Source: Beroe forskalii
Taxonomy: Eukaryota; Ctenophora; Nuda; Beroida; Beroidae
Assembly (NCBI GenBank): GCA_011033025.1
Contig: WFMF01000174.1
Location: 186,001 to 250,000, forward strand
Direction of reading: 5' to 3'
DNA length: 64,000 nucleotides
Each line of letters begins with the position of its first letter. The stretch's first letter is position 1. Positions 45,965 to 57,713 of the stretch are shown one piece after another. The position numbers were made by a program, and so were the translations under genes. The notes under the pieces are model-generated. The model saw nothing but the letters and a program-made list of their open reading frames with translations. It had not been told where the DNA came from and made no database searches.

Positions 45965-47203
45965 GTGTCCCATATAACTCTGGGCTCTTCATTATCTATG
46001 ATAATGACGTCACTCAGAAAAATACATTTAAGCAATCAATCAAACAAAAATTTAAAATTTATAGCTCACACAATTTTCATTTTATTGAACATATAATATA
46101 AATAAATAAAATATAAAATTATCTGCAGCATTATGGTCAATAAAAATATCAGTAGGGCTATATAATTTACTTTCATTCAATTCAAGGTGGTACCACTGTA
46201 GAATATCGATGTTAATTCTTAAGTTGTTCCTCTGGAAGAAGCAAATAATTGTTTCAATCAGAACAAGACAATGGATAGTTAAGTTAAAATATTCAAGCAT
46301 GGATCATACCATTGATGGACTCAGCCTTGTATATCAAATTAACCTATTCAAAAAGGAATCCTATCTGCTAGTTTGTGAGGTAGGGGTGGGGGGTAGGGGT
46401 TGTTGGGTGGAGTCTTTCAGGAAACAAACAAGGGATGATATCTGTCTCATTTTGGGATAAGAGCTTTTTTTTCAGGGTGGGAAGGTATTATTCTAAAGAA
46501 TTTAAACAAGAGTTTCATTTATTAACTTATTCTAGTCTAGGGTATAAATAAAATATATATCTATTAACACTTAAACATTATGCATGGGATTACCCAAATT
46601 ATGTAATAATTGTTGTAATCCCAAGTTTCAACATTTTTTATTATGTTAAACTTTAGTTGGTACACATCACTGCAGCTAAAGGGTGCTCTCGCCTTGTCAG
46701 CTTAATCACATCACTGGGACAGCAAGTATACCATGAGTAAGAAAAAAAATGTTATGAAATGTATAACAATAGGGCGAATGAAGATAAAGTTTTCATGTTT
46801 GCTGGAAAGCATTTTCCTGGGATATTTATTGGATGAGAGGTACCAAGTAGGGTAATTAAATAGATGAACAAAAATAGTTGTGTTGGGTGGGTAGGGGTAG
46901 ACTAGGGGTATGGGGGAATTTAGGGGGTGGGGGTGGTAACAGCTTATTTTACCCATGGTCTAGGGGCAGTGTTCTTAAGTTGTTAGTGCTGGAGGTAACA
47001 GCATTATAGCTTTATAGGCATGTTTTGCTCATTAATTAAGCGCTTTAAGAGTTAGGGTTAGGGTCAGGATTAGGGTCAGGATTTGTTAGGGTTAGGGTAA
47101 GGATTAAGGTTAGGGTCTTGGTTAGGGCCATATTTAGGTTTAGGATACAGAAAAATTGACGTTTAGATCTGTGACGTCACTCAGCCAGAGTTATATGGGA
47201 CAC
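45965..47203 (+). mobile_element. GTGTCCC/GTCTCCC MITE, copy 3, split by ~0.95 kb
   Basis: Starts GTGTCCCATATAACTC with ATGACGTCACTCAGAAAAATA. Resumes near 47040 with GAGTTAGGGTTAGGGTCAGG and ends TTATATGGGACAC at 47203. The intervening 46050-47035 is unrelated AT-rich DNA, presumably a later insertion. Confidence 0.7.
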
Positions 47204-47655
47204 ATACCCAGTTAGTGACACAGCAGGAGTTGCTGTGTTGACACAATCTTTTTCCTATCATAGGTTTTGAGATAAAGAACACTTGTTGCTTATTTATTAA
47301 CTGCTGCAAAGTGCAAACAGACAGAACCAAATGTACCCACTTACTTAGTATAGTTATATGCAATGGTATTGTAGTATGGATATAAGTTTCATGCTGAAAT
47401 ATTCGATTTTTTTCAGTTTCATTAATGATAATAATAATAATATCACTGCACTTGACGCTAACAGTGCTATACCCTGGTACCAGGGGGTGACTGCTGGGGG
47501 CCTACCTCATGAGAAGCTCTCGCGATTTAAACACCCTGCAAGCTGAGGTAGATATTGGGACTGATGATGCCTGGACACCACTTGACTCATCTTGGTGTAA
47601 CTCACTTAGATCCTACTGCTCTCGACATTGAATTATCTAAAGGCATCATGGCATC

Positions 47656-47730
47656 ATGTTGGTGTTCAAGTATGGAGTTGGAGAAAAGTCTTTCAGATTG
47701 ATGTCTTGAAGAAAAATTTCTTTATGATTC
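47656..47730. repeat. ~75-bp dispersed repeat (partner 21669-21745)
   Basis: GTTCAAGTATGGAGTTGGAG, then AAAAGTCTTTCAGATTGATG, then TCTTGAAGAAA-ATTTCTTTATGATT; part also near 11020. Confidence 0.6.
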
Positions 47731-48029
47731 AAATAAAAAATGGATCAATATTTATTAGAATTAGTCATTTTTTTCCACTTCATTATTTGTTCCAATTGTC
47801 CCAAATGCCCCTGTTGTAAAATTGATGGATATCAACCAGTCCTTGAGCAATGAAATTAATAAATTCTTGGTCAAGTTGTCCCATTTGTCCCAAATGACGG
47901 TTCTAAACTTTAAATAAACAGGGGTGGTGACATCCCCCTCCCTTTATTCTGATGAATGTCTGAGCCAATATCGGTGTCAATGATATCAATGGATGTCACT
48001 TGTAGCAATAATTTGATTGCAATATTTTG

Positions 48030-48310
48030 TGATGTTTGGTTGCAATATCCATATAGGACATTTGCAAATTTTCAGTCATTTTTGACCCCTCCCTCCCCTT
48101 GTCTGCATATGTCTCTTATTTGGAAACCCCTCCCTCCTTCCCTCCAGATGTCAACATTTTTGTAACATAATCAACTGAAAATCACCAAATTGTAAAATTT
48201 TGCTGTAAAATTTTGCTGTAAGATTTTTTAGACAAAGGCCTGCATTGTTCAGACTCCCCTCTCCCCTCTTTGTAGATGTTCTTTATGGACAGCCCTTTAT
48301 TAGTTTATTA
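48030..48310. mobile_element. C-rich MITE relatives
   Basis: Two adjacent pieces with CCCCTCCCTCCCC cores and 'GATGTTCTTTATGGACAGCCC' type edges, related to 2591-2735. Confidence 0.45.
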
Positions 48311-48849
48311 ATTGATCTATCTCTATAGATGTAAATCTGATGAACTTATATGTACCTCTTCTACTTACCATCTTCAAAAGTGAGTTAATTTTATAAATGG
48401 GTTCATTTCCCTGTCACATAATTACATAATATAGATTAATCAGTCAGATTTCAATTTTCTAGCTTGATACAAATCATTTAGGCATCAATGCAATTGATCA
48501 TGTCATGATAATTGATGAAATATTGAAAGACAAAATTAACTATTTGCAACATTTATTAATCGATTCATTTTGTATTTTCTCTCTTTCGAAAAAGTTTCCT
48601 ATTCATTGATATGATATTAATTATATTAATTATTAATGTAAATCTATTTCAGTCCCGTTTGCTCAAAATGTGGGTGTGGTAGAAATAGAAGAACTGATAG
48701 ATGGACAAAACAAAGAAAAGTTCACAATAAGATTTGAGCAAGTTGATGGTTTGTCTTTTAATTGCTTGAAGAGGGTGTCTGCCTTTTTGACTCTGGCAAT
48801 CCCTATTTGAATGTTGATGATAGTTTGAATGTACCTGTAATTAGGGATC

Positions 48850-48985
48850 ATTCACATATAATTACCTAATCAATTTTTGGCCATTTTCAACCTCCCATCC
48901 TACCCTTTGTAATCAAACATAATCAAAGCCCACCCCCACCCCTATAGATGAGAATATTACATAATCATGGCTACCCCCCCCCCAC
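48850..48985. mobile_element. Small MITE, reverse copy of the 8688 family
   Basis: GGATCATTCACATATAATTA at the left, TTTTTGGCCATTTTCAACC, C-rich core, then AATATTACATAATCATGGCT at the right. Confidence 0.6.
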
Positions 48986-49179
48986 TTAAGTAGTCTGAAT
49001 TTGCTCATCTATGTTACTTAATTGCTTACATTCCATCAGGTGGAATCATTGATTTGGATGTGATTTGGAAAACATTCATGCATTTGTAAAAACATGCAAA
49101 ATTATGAATTTTCTGAATATGGTGCACAGTGCAGTGGATTATTTTAGGAAGAGGTCAACTCATAATCTTACTATTTCAG

Positions 49180-50219
49180 ATGCTCTGGCCATCAGAAGTA
49201 CATACAACTTACCTGATACATACTCCGTGACATGGCAAATACACGAACTACCTGTCAAGATGGGGTCACAATCATGTTCGAATCTCCTGCTGGGAGGGTG
49301 TTTCAAATGCTCACAATCATCTACAGATGGTGGTAATACACCTGTATATGATGAAAAACTCTGCATAAAGGGAAACTCCATCAGCACTGCTCATTCACGA
49401 CTTTCAGACTGTGCCAAATTACAGGGCAAGGATGGTCTCATTGGTAGATCAATCGTTTTAGAAGTACAAATTAATTCAAACTCTTTACCTCTTCCTCAAA
49501 AATACTGTGCTACCATTTATGATGAATCAAACAAAAACCCTCTTTTCCAAAGCACCATTGCTTGGTTCAATGAACCCTATGCTGGTTATGTTGCATTTCG
49601 AAGGGAGTCATCTACAACTTCATACATCATTGTTAACCTGACCAGAACTGTTGATGTCAGGGAAGGTGGTGACGAAGCCCTGAAGTGGGAGATCAGGAAA
49701 AACTATATTGATAGGGAGGAAATATATGATCCAACTAACAAGAGGATCAATACCAGCTCAGATTATAATTCTCGTTGTAGTGTTCATAAATCTCATGAAA
49801 ACTGTGCTGAAGGTGATCTTTGGAAGAAGCATGGCCCTATAATTTTAGAAAACAATCTCAAAGTTAACCCCCATATGTTTGTTGACAATAATCTTGATCT
49901 GAACCATGATACATCAGGATTGTTACTGGTATTGTTCAACACATCAAAAGACAATGTAGATCACTTTGTTACTTCTGCAAGGCTGACTGATATCCAAAAG
50001 ATATCTGTTGAGGTTCCGTTCCCAGGAGGAAATGTATGGGTTATGAATCAGAGGGATGATTGGAGTGCCATACAGCAGTGGTATGAACCCAGTAGTCAGA
50101 ACTCTCATGACAACTGGGAAGTCACGATTTACAGTGTTCCAACTATTCAGATATTTGGTGGAGATGACTGGGAGTGCAAGGATCGGTGGACACAAGAAAA
50201 GTTCCTTGGGCCTATTACG
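49180..50219 (+). CDS. Cu-only SOD-repeat protein (CSRP-like), single large exon
   Basis: CSRPs are extracellular chains of Cu-only superoxide-dismutase-like beta-barrels. Acceptor ACTATTTCAG|A and donor ATTACG|GTAATC bound a 1,040-bp open exon of about 346 residues. Repeat 1 has TWQIHELPV, then CSNLLLGGCFKC where active domains have GGH.NP, then GKDGLIGRSIVLEV and a CATI strand. Repeat 2 has FNEPYAGYVAFRR, LKWEIR (instead of WxIH), IYDPTNKR, and CSVHKSHENCAEGDLWKKHG, close to the family's C…CExGDLSGKHG. Repeat 3 begins NVWVMNQ, DNWEVTIYSVPTI and a lone CKDRWTQEKF. Ligand His are mostly replaced, so catalysis is unlikely here; a binding or structural role is inference. Other exons were not found. 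The reading frame extends upstream only to a stop at 49050. Confidence 0.7.
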
Positions 50220-50255
50220 GTAATCTTCATCTGCTACCTGATCACACCAATATAA

Positions 50256-50898
50256 TATTATTGTTTTGAAAATGGGCCATGATTCATCCAAAAGCATAAG
50301 CCATGTTTTGTTAATTAGAGAGTTAGAGGGGCAACACTTCACCTTTGGAGATAATAAAAAAAACGTCAATAGAGGGGTTTCATTTAGGGGGCTGTAAGAG
50401 TGTAAGGGGGTGTAAGGGGATGTAATTTTGGTAGCCAGAATTATATCCTCTATGGCAAAAAAGGGGATATTTTTTCGAACGGTACCCTTTTGTTTATGGT
50501 TTTTCAAACCTAAAATTGCATGCAAATAATTTCATTTTTTACTCCCTCTCAAATGGTACCTACCACTTTTTGGCATTTTTCTTAAATACTAATATGATTC
50601 TGTTTCTGATTTTTCGCACCTTCCTCAAATCGTACCATTTTTGATTTAACTTTGGTGACTTCCTCAAATAGTACCATGTAAGGACCATGGATGTATGCCC
50701 ATCCAAAATCAAATTTGAGGTCTATTGGGCTTTAATTTTGGGGACTTAAATCTAACACCTGTAACCTTCAAGCGAATATTAAAGTCGGCAATGAGAGGTT
50801 TATTTTTTTATTTCAAAATATCAATTAAATAGAATTATCTTACAATATCATCTGGGTTAATATCTGATAAAGTATTATAAAATAACCCCCATTATTCG
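50256..50898. other. Downstream of CSRP exon, nothing recognised
   Basis: Short G-rich GTGTAAGGGG runs at about 50395-50425; no exon recognised. Confidence 0.4.
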
Positions 50899-51596
50899 AG
50901 TAGCCAGGTAGGGTTGAGTATGCATTTTGGACGGCGTTTGTTTTGAGGGTTGGAATGGCTTCGTATGGTGGATACAAAAAAAGGTTGGTGGGGACTCGTG
51001 AACTGTAAGTGTGGTGTTTGGCCCAAAATTGGCCCAAATCCAAAATTGGGCCATACGCGAACTTTAAGTAGGGCTATCTCAGCTTCCTTTTGGAGTTGGG
51101 AGCAAACGTTGGTGTTTAAAATGACCGCAATGGTCGAAATATGCCAGGCGGATGAAGGTTCCACGACGGTTACAGCTTTATTTTCCGAGATATTTACGAT
51201 TTTGTTCATGCGCTGTAAGCGCCTTGACCCAATAACCACGAAATTTCTATCTTTTTACAGACTGAGTACTTTGCAATCAAAAAATCATCTTGAATTCACT
51301 TTTAACATGCCAGATTGATGACCGTGGACTCTTGTGATCAAGATTAGGTCTATTTATAGCCTGAAAAGCCTCATATTACTTGACTTTCATCCCAGTTCTA
51401 TGCTGTCGCATGGGTAAAATCAAGTTTTTGATGGTATATTTGACGCATATATCCTTGATGGATAGTGCAATGATTTGTTGTCTGACGTCTACTGCTGCTC
51501 AGTATTTAGGTAATTTTTTGCCGAAATTAAATAGATACTCAGATATGTAATATTTGCATTAAGTGGATTCTTTCCAAGTCTCCAAGACAAGATCGT

Positions 51597-52076
51597 TCAG
51601 CTCACCTCTACAGTAGATGCAGCCCACCCCTTCATTCTCTGACCGGATGTTATAGATAGAAAGTATGCTGTGGATGTGCTTCTCAGATGGTCCTCATCTG
51701 TTGTGCTGCTTCCAACATCTGCAAGAAATTCGTCAACATCAGAGCAGAGTCTCCTGGCTGGGAAGAGGCTTTCCTTCAAGATATTTTTAACCCTGACATA
51801 CCGCCTTGAGCTCCATTCCTCATCAATGTGAAAGTTGCAGCTATCGCTATGATAAGTCAGAAGGGAGTTGGGGAGAGGAGAACCATCCTGTCCAATGTTG
51901 AAGTCCCGTATTACTTCAATTTCAGTCCAGTTCTTTGCTATCACATGGGTCAAATCTGGGGTTGTGTTGAGAAACACACAGTTTGTATATACCAACATCT
52001 GACACAATAATTGCTCGTACTGAACGGAACCTCTCAGCTTCAGTTCCTTGTTTAACATGCCGTTCAGCAAGGACAT
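51597..52076 (-). CDS. Unknown ORF carried by the palindromic element
   Basis: 159 residues, MSLLNGMLNKELKLRGSVQY… No family recognised. It has an acidic middle (SDVDEFLADVGSSTTDEDHL) and ends in WAASTVEVS, where GAG|GTGAGC resembles a splice donor, so the true protein may continue in another exon. A TATAAAA box lies 56 bases upstream. The start region is duplicated at 29270 with the same box spacing. An overlapping second frame (MVVRIWPSLASLVDVL…) is also open but short. Confidence 0.4.
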   Translation of the reverse strand: MSLLNGMLNKELKLRGSVQYEQLLCQMLVYTNCVFLNTTPDLTHVIAKNWTEIEVIRDFNIGQDGSPLPNSLLTYHSDSCNFHIDEEWSSRRYVRVKNILKESLFPARRLCSDVDEFLADVGSSTTDEDHLRSTSTAYFLSITSGQRMKGWAASTVEVS

Positions 52077-52131
52077 CCACTAAGCTCGCCAGGCTAGGCC
52101 ATATACGAACAACCATAGTGACAGAAGTTGG

Positions 52132-52138
52132 TTTTATA
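52132..52138 (-). promoter_or_regulatory. TATA-like box of the element ORF
   Basis: TATAAAA on the minus strand, 56 bases before the ATG at 52076, conserved with 29208-29214. Confidence 0.35.
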
Positions 52139-53691
52139 CCTTCGATATCTTGAAGATACTTCCTTGTGTTTGAAATTAGATTTCAACACAGTACTGTTAT
52201 CTTCGAAATGATGTTATATAAGCTAGTCTTTATGTGAGAGAGGAGGCGGAAGAACCGACCATCAACTACGATCTCACCAGACTACGGAACTAATCAGGGG
52301 TTGTGTTGAGAAACCAAGTTTTTGACTGTATAATTGACGCATATACCAAGAGAAACCTAAAATTTCAGGTTAAGGTAGGCTTCAACTAGACATGGCTGGT
52401 GGCTTGCTGCTTCCCTTTATGTACCTCCAATACCATTAAAGCATTGAATACGTTTTGCCATAGTTGTTTTTGTTTCTCACTTCTTCACTGAACTGTTACT
52501 CAGCACTTAGGTAATTGATTGCTGAAACAAATGGTGAGTACACAGATAACTTTAATGAGATATTTGGATCAAGTGGATTTTCCCGAGACACAAAGCCTGA
52601 ATTTGGATTCTAGCAACAACTAAGCATGGCCAACTTGATTCCATTTGTATCACTATTCAATCAAATTAAACTCATTTATGGAACTTTTACGACTTTGGTT
52701 GAATTGGAAGCGACAGAAATCGGTTTTGGAGGAATGGAGCTCAAGGCAATATATCAGGGTGAAAAATATCTTGAAGTAAAGCCTCTTCCCAGCCAGGACA
52801 CTCTGCTCTGATGTTGATGAATTTCTTGCTGATGTTGGAAGCAGCACAACAGATGAGGACCATCTGAGAAGCACATCCACAGCATACTTTCTATCTATGA
52901 CATCCAGTCAGAGAATGAAGGGATGGGCTGCATCTACTGTAGAGGTGAGCTGAACGATCTTGTCGTGGAGACTTGGAAAGAATCCACTTGATGCAAATAT
53001 TACATATCTGAGTATCTATTATTTCGGCAAAAGATTACCTAAATACTGAGCAGCAGTAGATGTCAGACAACAAATCATTGCACTATCCATCCTATCTAAG
53101 ATGGATTCAAGGATATATGCGTCAAATATACCATCAAAACCTTGATTTTACACATGTGATAGCATAGAACTGGGATGAAAGTCAAGTAATATGAGGCTTT
53201 TCAGGCTATAAATAGACCTAATCTTGATCACAAGAGTCCACGGTCATCAATCTGGCATGTTAAAAGTCAATTCAAGATGATTTTTTGATTGCAAAGTACT
53301 CAGTCTGTAAAAGATAGAAATTTCGTGGTTATTTAATTAAGGCGCTACAGCATCAACAAAATCGTAAATATCTCGGAAAATAAAGCTCTTACCGTCTTGG
53401 AACCATCATCCGCCTGGCATATTTCGACCATTGCGGTCATTTTTAAACACCAACGTTTGCTCCCAACTCCAAAAGGAAGCTGAGATAGCCTCATTTAAAA
53501 GCCCACAGATGGCCCAATTTTTGGATTTAGCCACTTGGGCCAAACGCCACACTTACAGTTAACGAGTCCCCACAAACTTTTTTTGTATCCACCATACAAA
53601 GCCATTCCAACCCTCAAAACAAACGCCGTCCAAAATGCATACTCAACCCTACCTGGCTACTAGAGTACATAATTGAGGCTAAACCTGCAAC

Positions 53692-54658
53692 TAGGGTTAC
53701 CGAATCGGGCAAATATTCGATATTCGAAATATTCGATATTCGATCTTCGAATATCGAATCATCGAATATCAAAAATAGGTATTCGATATTCGATATTCGA
53801 AGCTGTTCGAATATCTTGATATTCGAAACTATTCGATATTCGCTCAGTATTCGATATTCGATATTCGATATTCGAAAGTTTCGAATATCATGATATTCGA
53901 TACGATTCGATATTCGCTAGCTATTCGGTATTCGATATTCGGTATTCGAAAGTTTCGAATATCATGATATTCGATACGATTCGATATTCGCTCAGTATTC
54001 GATATTCGATATTCGATATTTGAAAGTTTCGAATATCATGATATTCAGAAGTATTCGATATTCGATATTCGATTCGATTGAGCGAATATCGAATTCGAAT
54101 ATCGAATACTTGGAATTTCACTATTCGATATTCGAATATACGAATATTTTCGAATAATTCGAATATATTCGAATATTTTCGAATATTTTCGAATATATTC
54201 GAAAATATTCAAAATATTACATTATTCGATATTCGATGATTCGATATTCGCTCAATCGAATATCGAATATCGAATATCGAATAGCAAAATTCAAGTATTC
54301 GATATTCGATGATTCGATATTCGCTCAATCGAATATCGAATAGTGAATTCCAAGTATTCGGTATTCGAAGATTCGATATTCGTTCGATCGAATATCGAAT
54401 ACCGAATATCGAATAGTTGTTAGTGTCGAGTTTCGATATTCGATATTCGGTATTCGCTCGAGCGAATACCGAATATCGAATATCGAATACTTTTTCGAAT
54501 ACCCTGATATTCGAAACTGAATATCGAATATCGAATATCGAATATTCTACGAATATCGAATCAGGGCGAATATCAAAATATTCGATCCGACCGAATATCG
54601 AATATTCGAAATATCGAACCCAAGTTTCGAATACTTTCGAATATATTCGGTAACCCTA
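53692..54658. repeat. TTCGATA satellite bounded by TAGGGTTACCGAAT inverted ends
   Basis: Nearly 970 bases made almost entirely of ATTCGATATTCGA, ATTCGAATATCGAAT and variants, on both strands alike. It starts TAGGGTTACCGAATCG and closes ATTCGGTAACCCTA, so the array as a whole looks like one inverted-end unit. Open frames are repeat translations. Confidence 0.85.
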
Positions 54659-54686
54659 CAAATATAATTATGAAACCGTAATAAGA

Positions 54687-54786
54687 NNNNNNNNNNNNNN
54701 NNNNNNNNNNNNNNNNNNNNNNNNNNNNNNNNNNNNNNNNNNNNNNNNNNNNNNNNNNNNNNNNNNNNNNNNNNNNNNNNNNNNNN
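54687..54786. other. Assembly gap (100 N)
   Basis: Exactly 100 N, the usual placeholder for a gap of unknown size. The right edge (54787-54890) is homopolymer-smeared and should not be trusted. Confidence 0.95.
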
Positions 54787-54890
54787 CCCTTTTTTTTTTC
54801 CCAAGGATCCAAACCCATTTTTTTTAAAAACCCGGGGTATTTTCCCAATCCAAAACCCACCAGGAAAACTTATTTTTGGTTTTTTTGGGC

Positions 54891-55143
54891 TTTGGGCAAT
54901 GATTGAATCTTTGAGGGGCAGCTACTGCAGCAGCATAGGATACAGACTGAGTTTGAGGGCAGTTTGATCTGGAACTAGATTCTTTGACAACCTCTTCTTT
55001 CTGACACAGGGTAAATTTATTTTCAATAAGTGAGGTGACTTGACTAAGAATTTCATCCTTCATGCTAAGTACAATTGACTTCATACTGTCTAACGACATA
55101 GTGTCATCTTTTTGTTTTTCACTTGAACAAGCCTTTTCATTAG
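54891..55143 (-). mobile_element. LINE ORF1, distal part
   Basis: Continues the ORF1 that starts beyond 59178. It reads NEKACSSEKQKDDTMSLDSM, then a helix (KSIVLSMKDEILSQVTSLIE) and SYAAAVAAPQ, typical of coiled-coil ORF1 proteins. Cut off by poor sequence and the gap. Confidence 0.6.
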
Positions 55144-55869
55144 CAACCCCGGAACGCGAGGTAGCGCTGCTGCTAGTTGTTTGTGCGCAGTTTTGCGAAA
55201 CACAGCAATTCTGCAACAATATTGCCCGATTTCATAGGCTAAAATTCAGATAGAGTAATTTTGAAGGTGGCCATTCGATAGAGCACTGCATAGGGAGTTC
55301 AGTGGTAAAGAGATCATTTGAATACGCCTTTCATGTCAGAAGTTATGATCAATAACACCTCGCGGCAGAAAACGAGGTTTTCCAGTAGTGGCGTGTTCAA
55401 CGATTCATTGTGAAGCTCAGGAACATGATATCGAAAATCTATGATCAACTAACAATGTAGAATTTTATCCTCTATCGATTCTCGAAGGTCCCAAGTCTCT
55501 ATCTTCAAAAATGTGGATTTCTATAAAAAGAAACCATGAGATGGTAAAAAAGTACATTACTGTCTACGAATGAGGTACCGCTGCTCTGTAGGTACCGCTG
55601 CTCCATTCTTGTAGCGTGATTCGACAGCGCAAATCGTTCCCAGTGTATTTCTGTATACTTGATCGATGCGTGTGTTTGGCCCGTTACCGATTTTGCATGG
55701 TTACTGCTATTCCTCTCCGGTTTAAGGAGGTCTGTTAGCCAGTTTAAATGATAAAAATTTACATAGGTATGACATTTGGGGATTTTTATAAATATCCCCA
55801 TATTTTCATTCCCCACAAAGTTTTAAAATGACGTCATCATCATACGTTAACATGCGTAATATTCCAAAG

Positions 55870-56340
55870 ACTCACCTCATTGCCGGGCTTCACCATACCG
55901 GCTCCACCTAACGTTGGGCTTCACCAATGCGGCCGGGATAACCCCGATACAGGGGCTAACCGGACCAGAGACTCACCTCATTGCAGGGCTTCACCTTACC
56001 AGGCTCCACCGAACCTTGGGCTTTACCAATGCCTTGGGATAACCCCAATACAGGGGCTCACCCTCACCAGACTCACCCTTACCTTGGGCTTCACCCATAG
56101 CGCTCCACGAACCTCGGGGCTTCAATGATGTTCTGGGCTCACCCTCAAACATGGCATCACCCATACCAGGCTCCCCCTTGTGGCTTTACCACTCCACTAA
56201 CATAAGCTCCCCGTACTAACGTGGGCTCCCATTACTAATTTAGGGCTCCCCAATCCCCACACTATTTGAGATCTCCATACAATTACAAACTCAGGCCTCT
56301 ATACAAACTCGGGCTCCACCACATTTCTTAGGCTCAAATT
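55870..56340. repeat. GGGCTTCACC / GGCTCCACC tandem repeat
   Basis: Imperfect ~45-100-bp units built on ACTCACCTCATTGCCGGGCT and TCACCATACCGGCTCCACC. Complementary units (GAGCCCAAATTAGTATGGGG type) run at 56560-56970, making an inner foldback. Confidence 0.65.
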
Positions 56341-57272
56341 AGGGCAGACTAGGAAAACACCGATTTTTCAAAACATGGAAATAAGTGAAAACACTATTCC
56401 GAATCATAACCATAACCCTAACCATCGACCAAAACCTAACTGTTTATGAGATTATGGTTTGGATAAGGTTTAGCCACGAATGTTAGGGTTGCTGTTGGGA
56501 TGTAAGACAGAAATAGCGCTTCCACTTCTGTTACCACTTTTTGAAAATCGATGTTCTTCAATTTGACCAATTTAGTATGGGGGAATCAATATGGGGAATT
56601 AATATGGGGATTGGGGGGCCCAATTTATAGTATTGCATTGGGGATCCGAAGTTTGTATGGGAGCCCAAATTAGTATGGGGAGCCCAAATTAGTATGGGTG
56701 AGCCAAAATTAATACGGCTGAGCTCAAAGTCGTAATGGGGGATTGGGGAGCCCAAGTTAATATGTGGAGCCCAAATTAGTTGTATGGAGGACCCCAAATT
56801 AGTATACTGAACCCAAAATTAGTATGGGCGAGCCCGAGTTTATATATGGGAAATTGGGGGAGCCAAGTTAATATGGGGGAGTACGAGTTAATACGGGGGA
56901 GCCAAATGCAGGGATTATATATAGGTGGAGCCGGGCATGGTGAACTGTGAAGCCCGGCAATGAGGTGAGTCTAGTTTGGGCTAGTACCGTGTATAGGTAT
57001 ACTGTATAATAGAGGTATCAGGCAATACCAAGATTTAGGGAAGCGCTGTTTTGGGAAGCTCTGGTAAGAGGTAATCCCATGTGTAAGGGAAGCTTGGGTA
57101 ATGGGTATGATATGGGTGTCGCTGTTAAGATCATATAGTCATATACGTGTAATACCAGTCGATGTTATTCTTGGGTCATAATGTCTCCCCCTATTCCCAG
57201 GCTTCCATACTCGCTAACCGCATTGGATTTGAATGCCGGTATATCCCGTATTGTACACTGTGCGGTTGATGC

Positions 57273-57713
57273 TTAAAAGTCTTGACCCCTTTTACTTTTT
57301 TTATCATTCGAAAAATACAGCACATATTTCGATTCTGTAAAAAGTTTCTTTAAATATAACCAAATAATGGCGGATTCTGAGATTTTTAGGTTGCTATGAC
57401 AACCATAGCAACCACACGAGTCCCACTGCAACCGACCCAAACATTGAAGATTTTTGGCGTTTTGACATATAAATCTGGAGTTATCAAAACAGAAATTTGG
57501 TCTACAGTAGATCTAAATGTCAAAAATGCCAAAAATCTTCAATTTTTAAGTCGATTGCTATGGACACCCGTGTGGTTGCTATGGTTGTCATAGCAAACTA
57601 AAAATCTCAGAATCCGCCATTCTTTGGTTTAAATTTTGAGAAATTTTTTACAGAATCGAAATATCTGCTGTATTTTTCAAAAATGATCAAAGGGGTCAAG
57701 GCTTTTGGCGCTC
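57273..57713. mobile_element. ~440-bp mariner-like MITE
   Basis: AAAAGTCTTGACCCCTTTTA at the left and GGGGTCAAGGCTTTTGGCGC then TCCCTGTA at the right. The outer CAGGGAGCGCCAAAAG end and TA are typical of Tc1/mariner-derived MITEs. Contains paired GGTTGCTATG/CATAGCAACC boxes. A related left end (CAGGGTGCGCCAAAAGTCTT) is at 19126. Confidence 0.65.

Larger units (their letters stand above)
50899..53661. mobile_element. 2.76-kb palindromic element with ~890-bp arms
   Basis: AGTAGCCAGGTAGGGTTGAG (50899) and its reverse complement (ending 53661) bound arms that match inward through GGACGGCGTTTGTTTTGAGG, CAAACGTTGGTGTTTAAAAT and CATATTACTTGACTTTCATC to about 51790 and 52770. The unique centre holds the start of a 159-residue minus-strand ORF. 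No clear target duplication. A fragment of the same element is at 29122-29390. Confidence 0.8.

Noticed and set aside
53921-54653. Frames of EYRISNT type
   Set aside because: Satellite translations, equally open on both strands.
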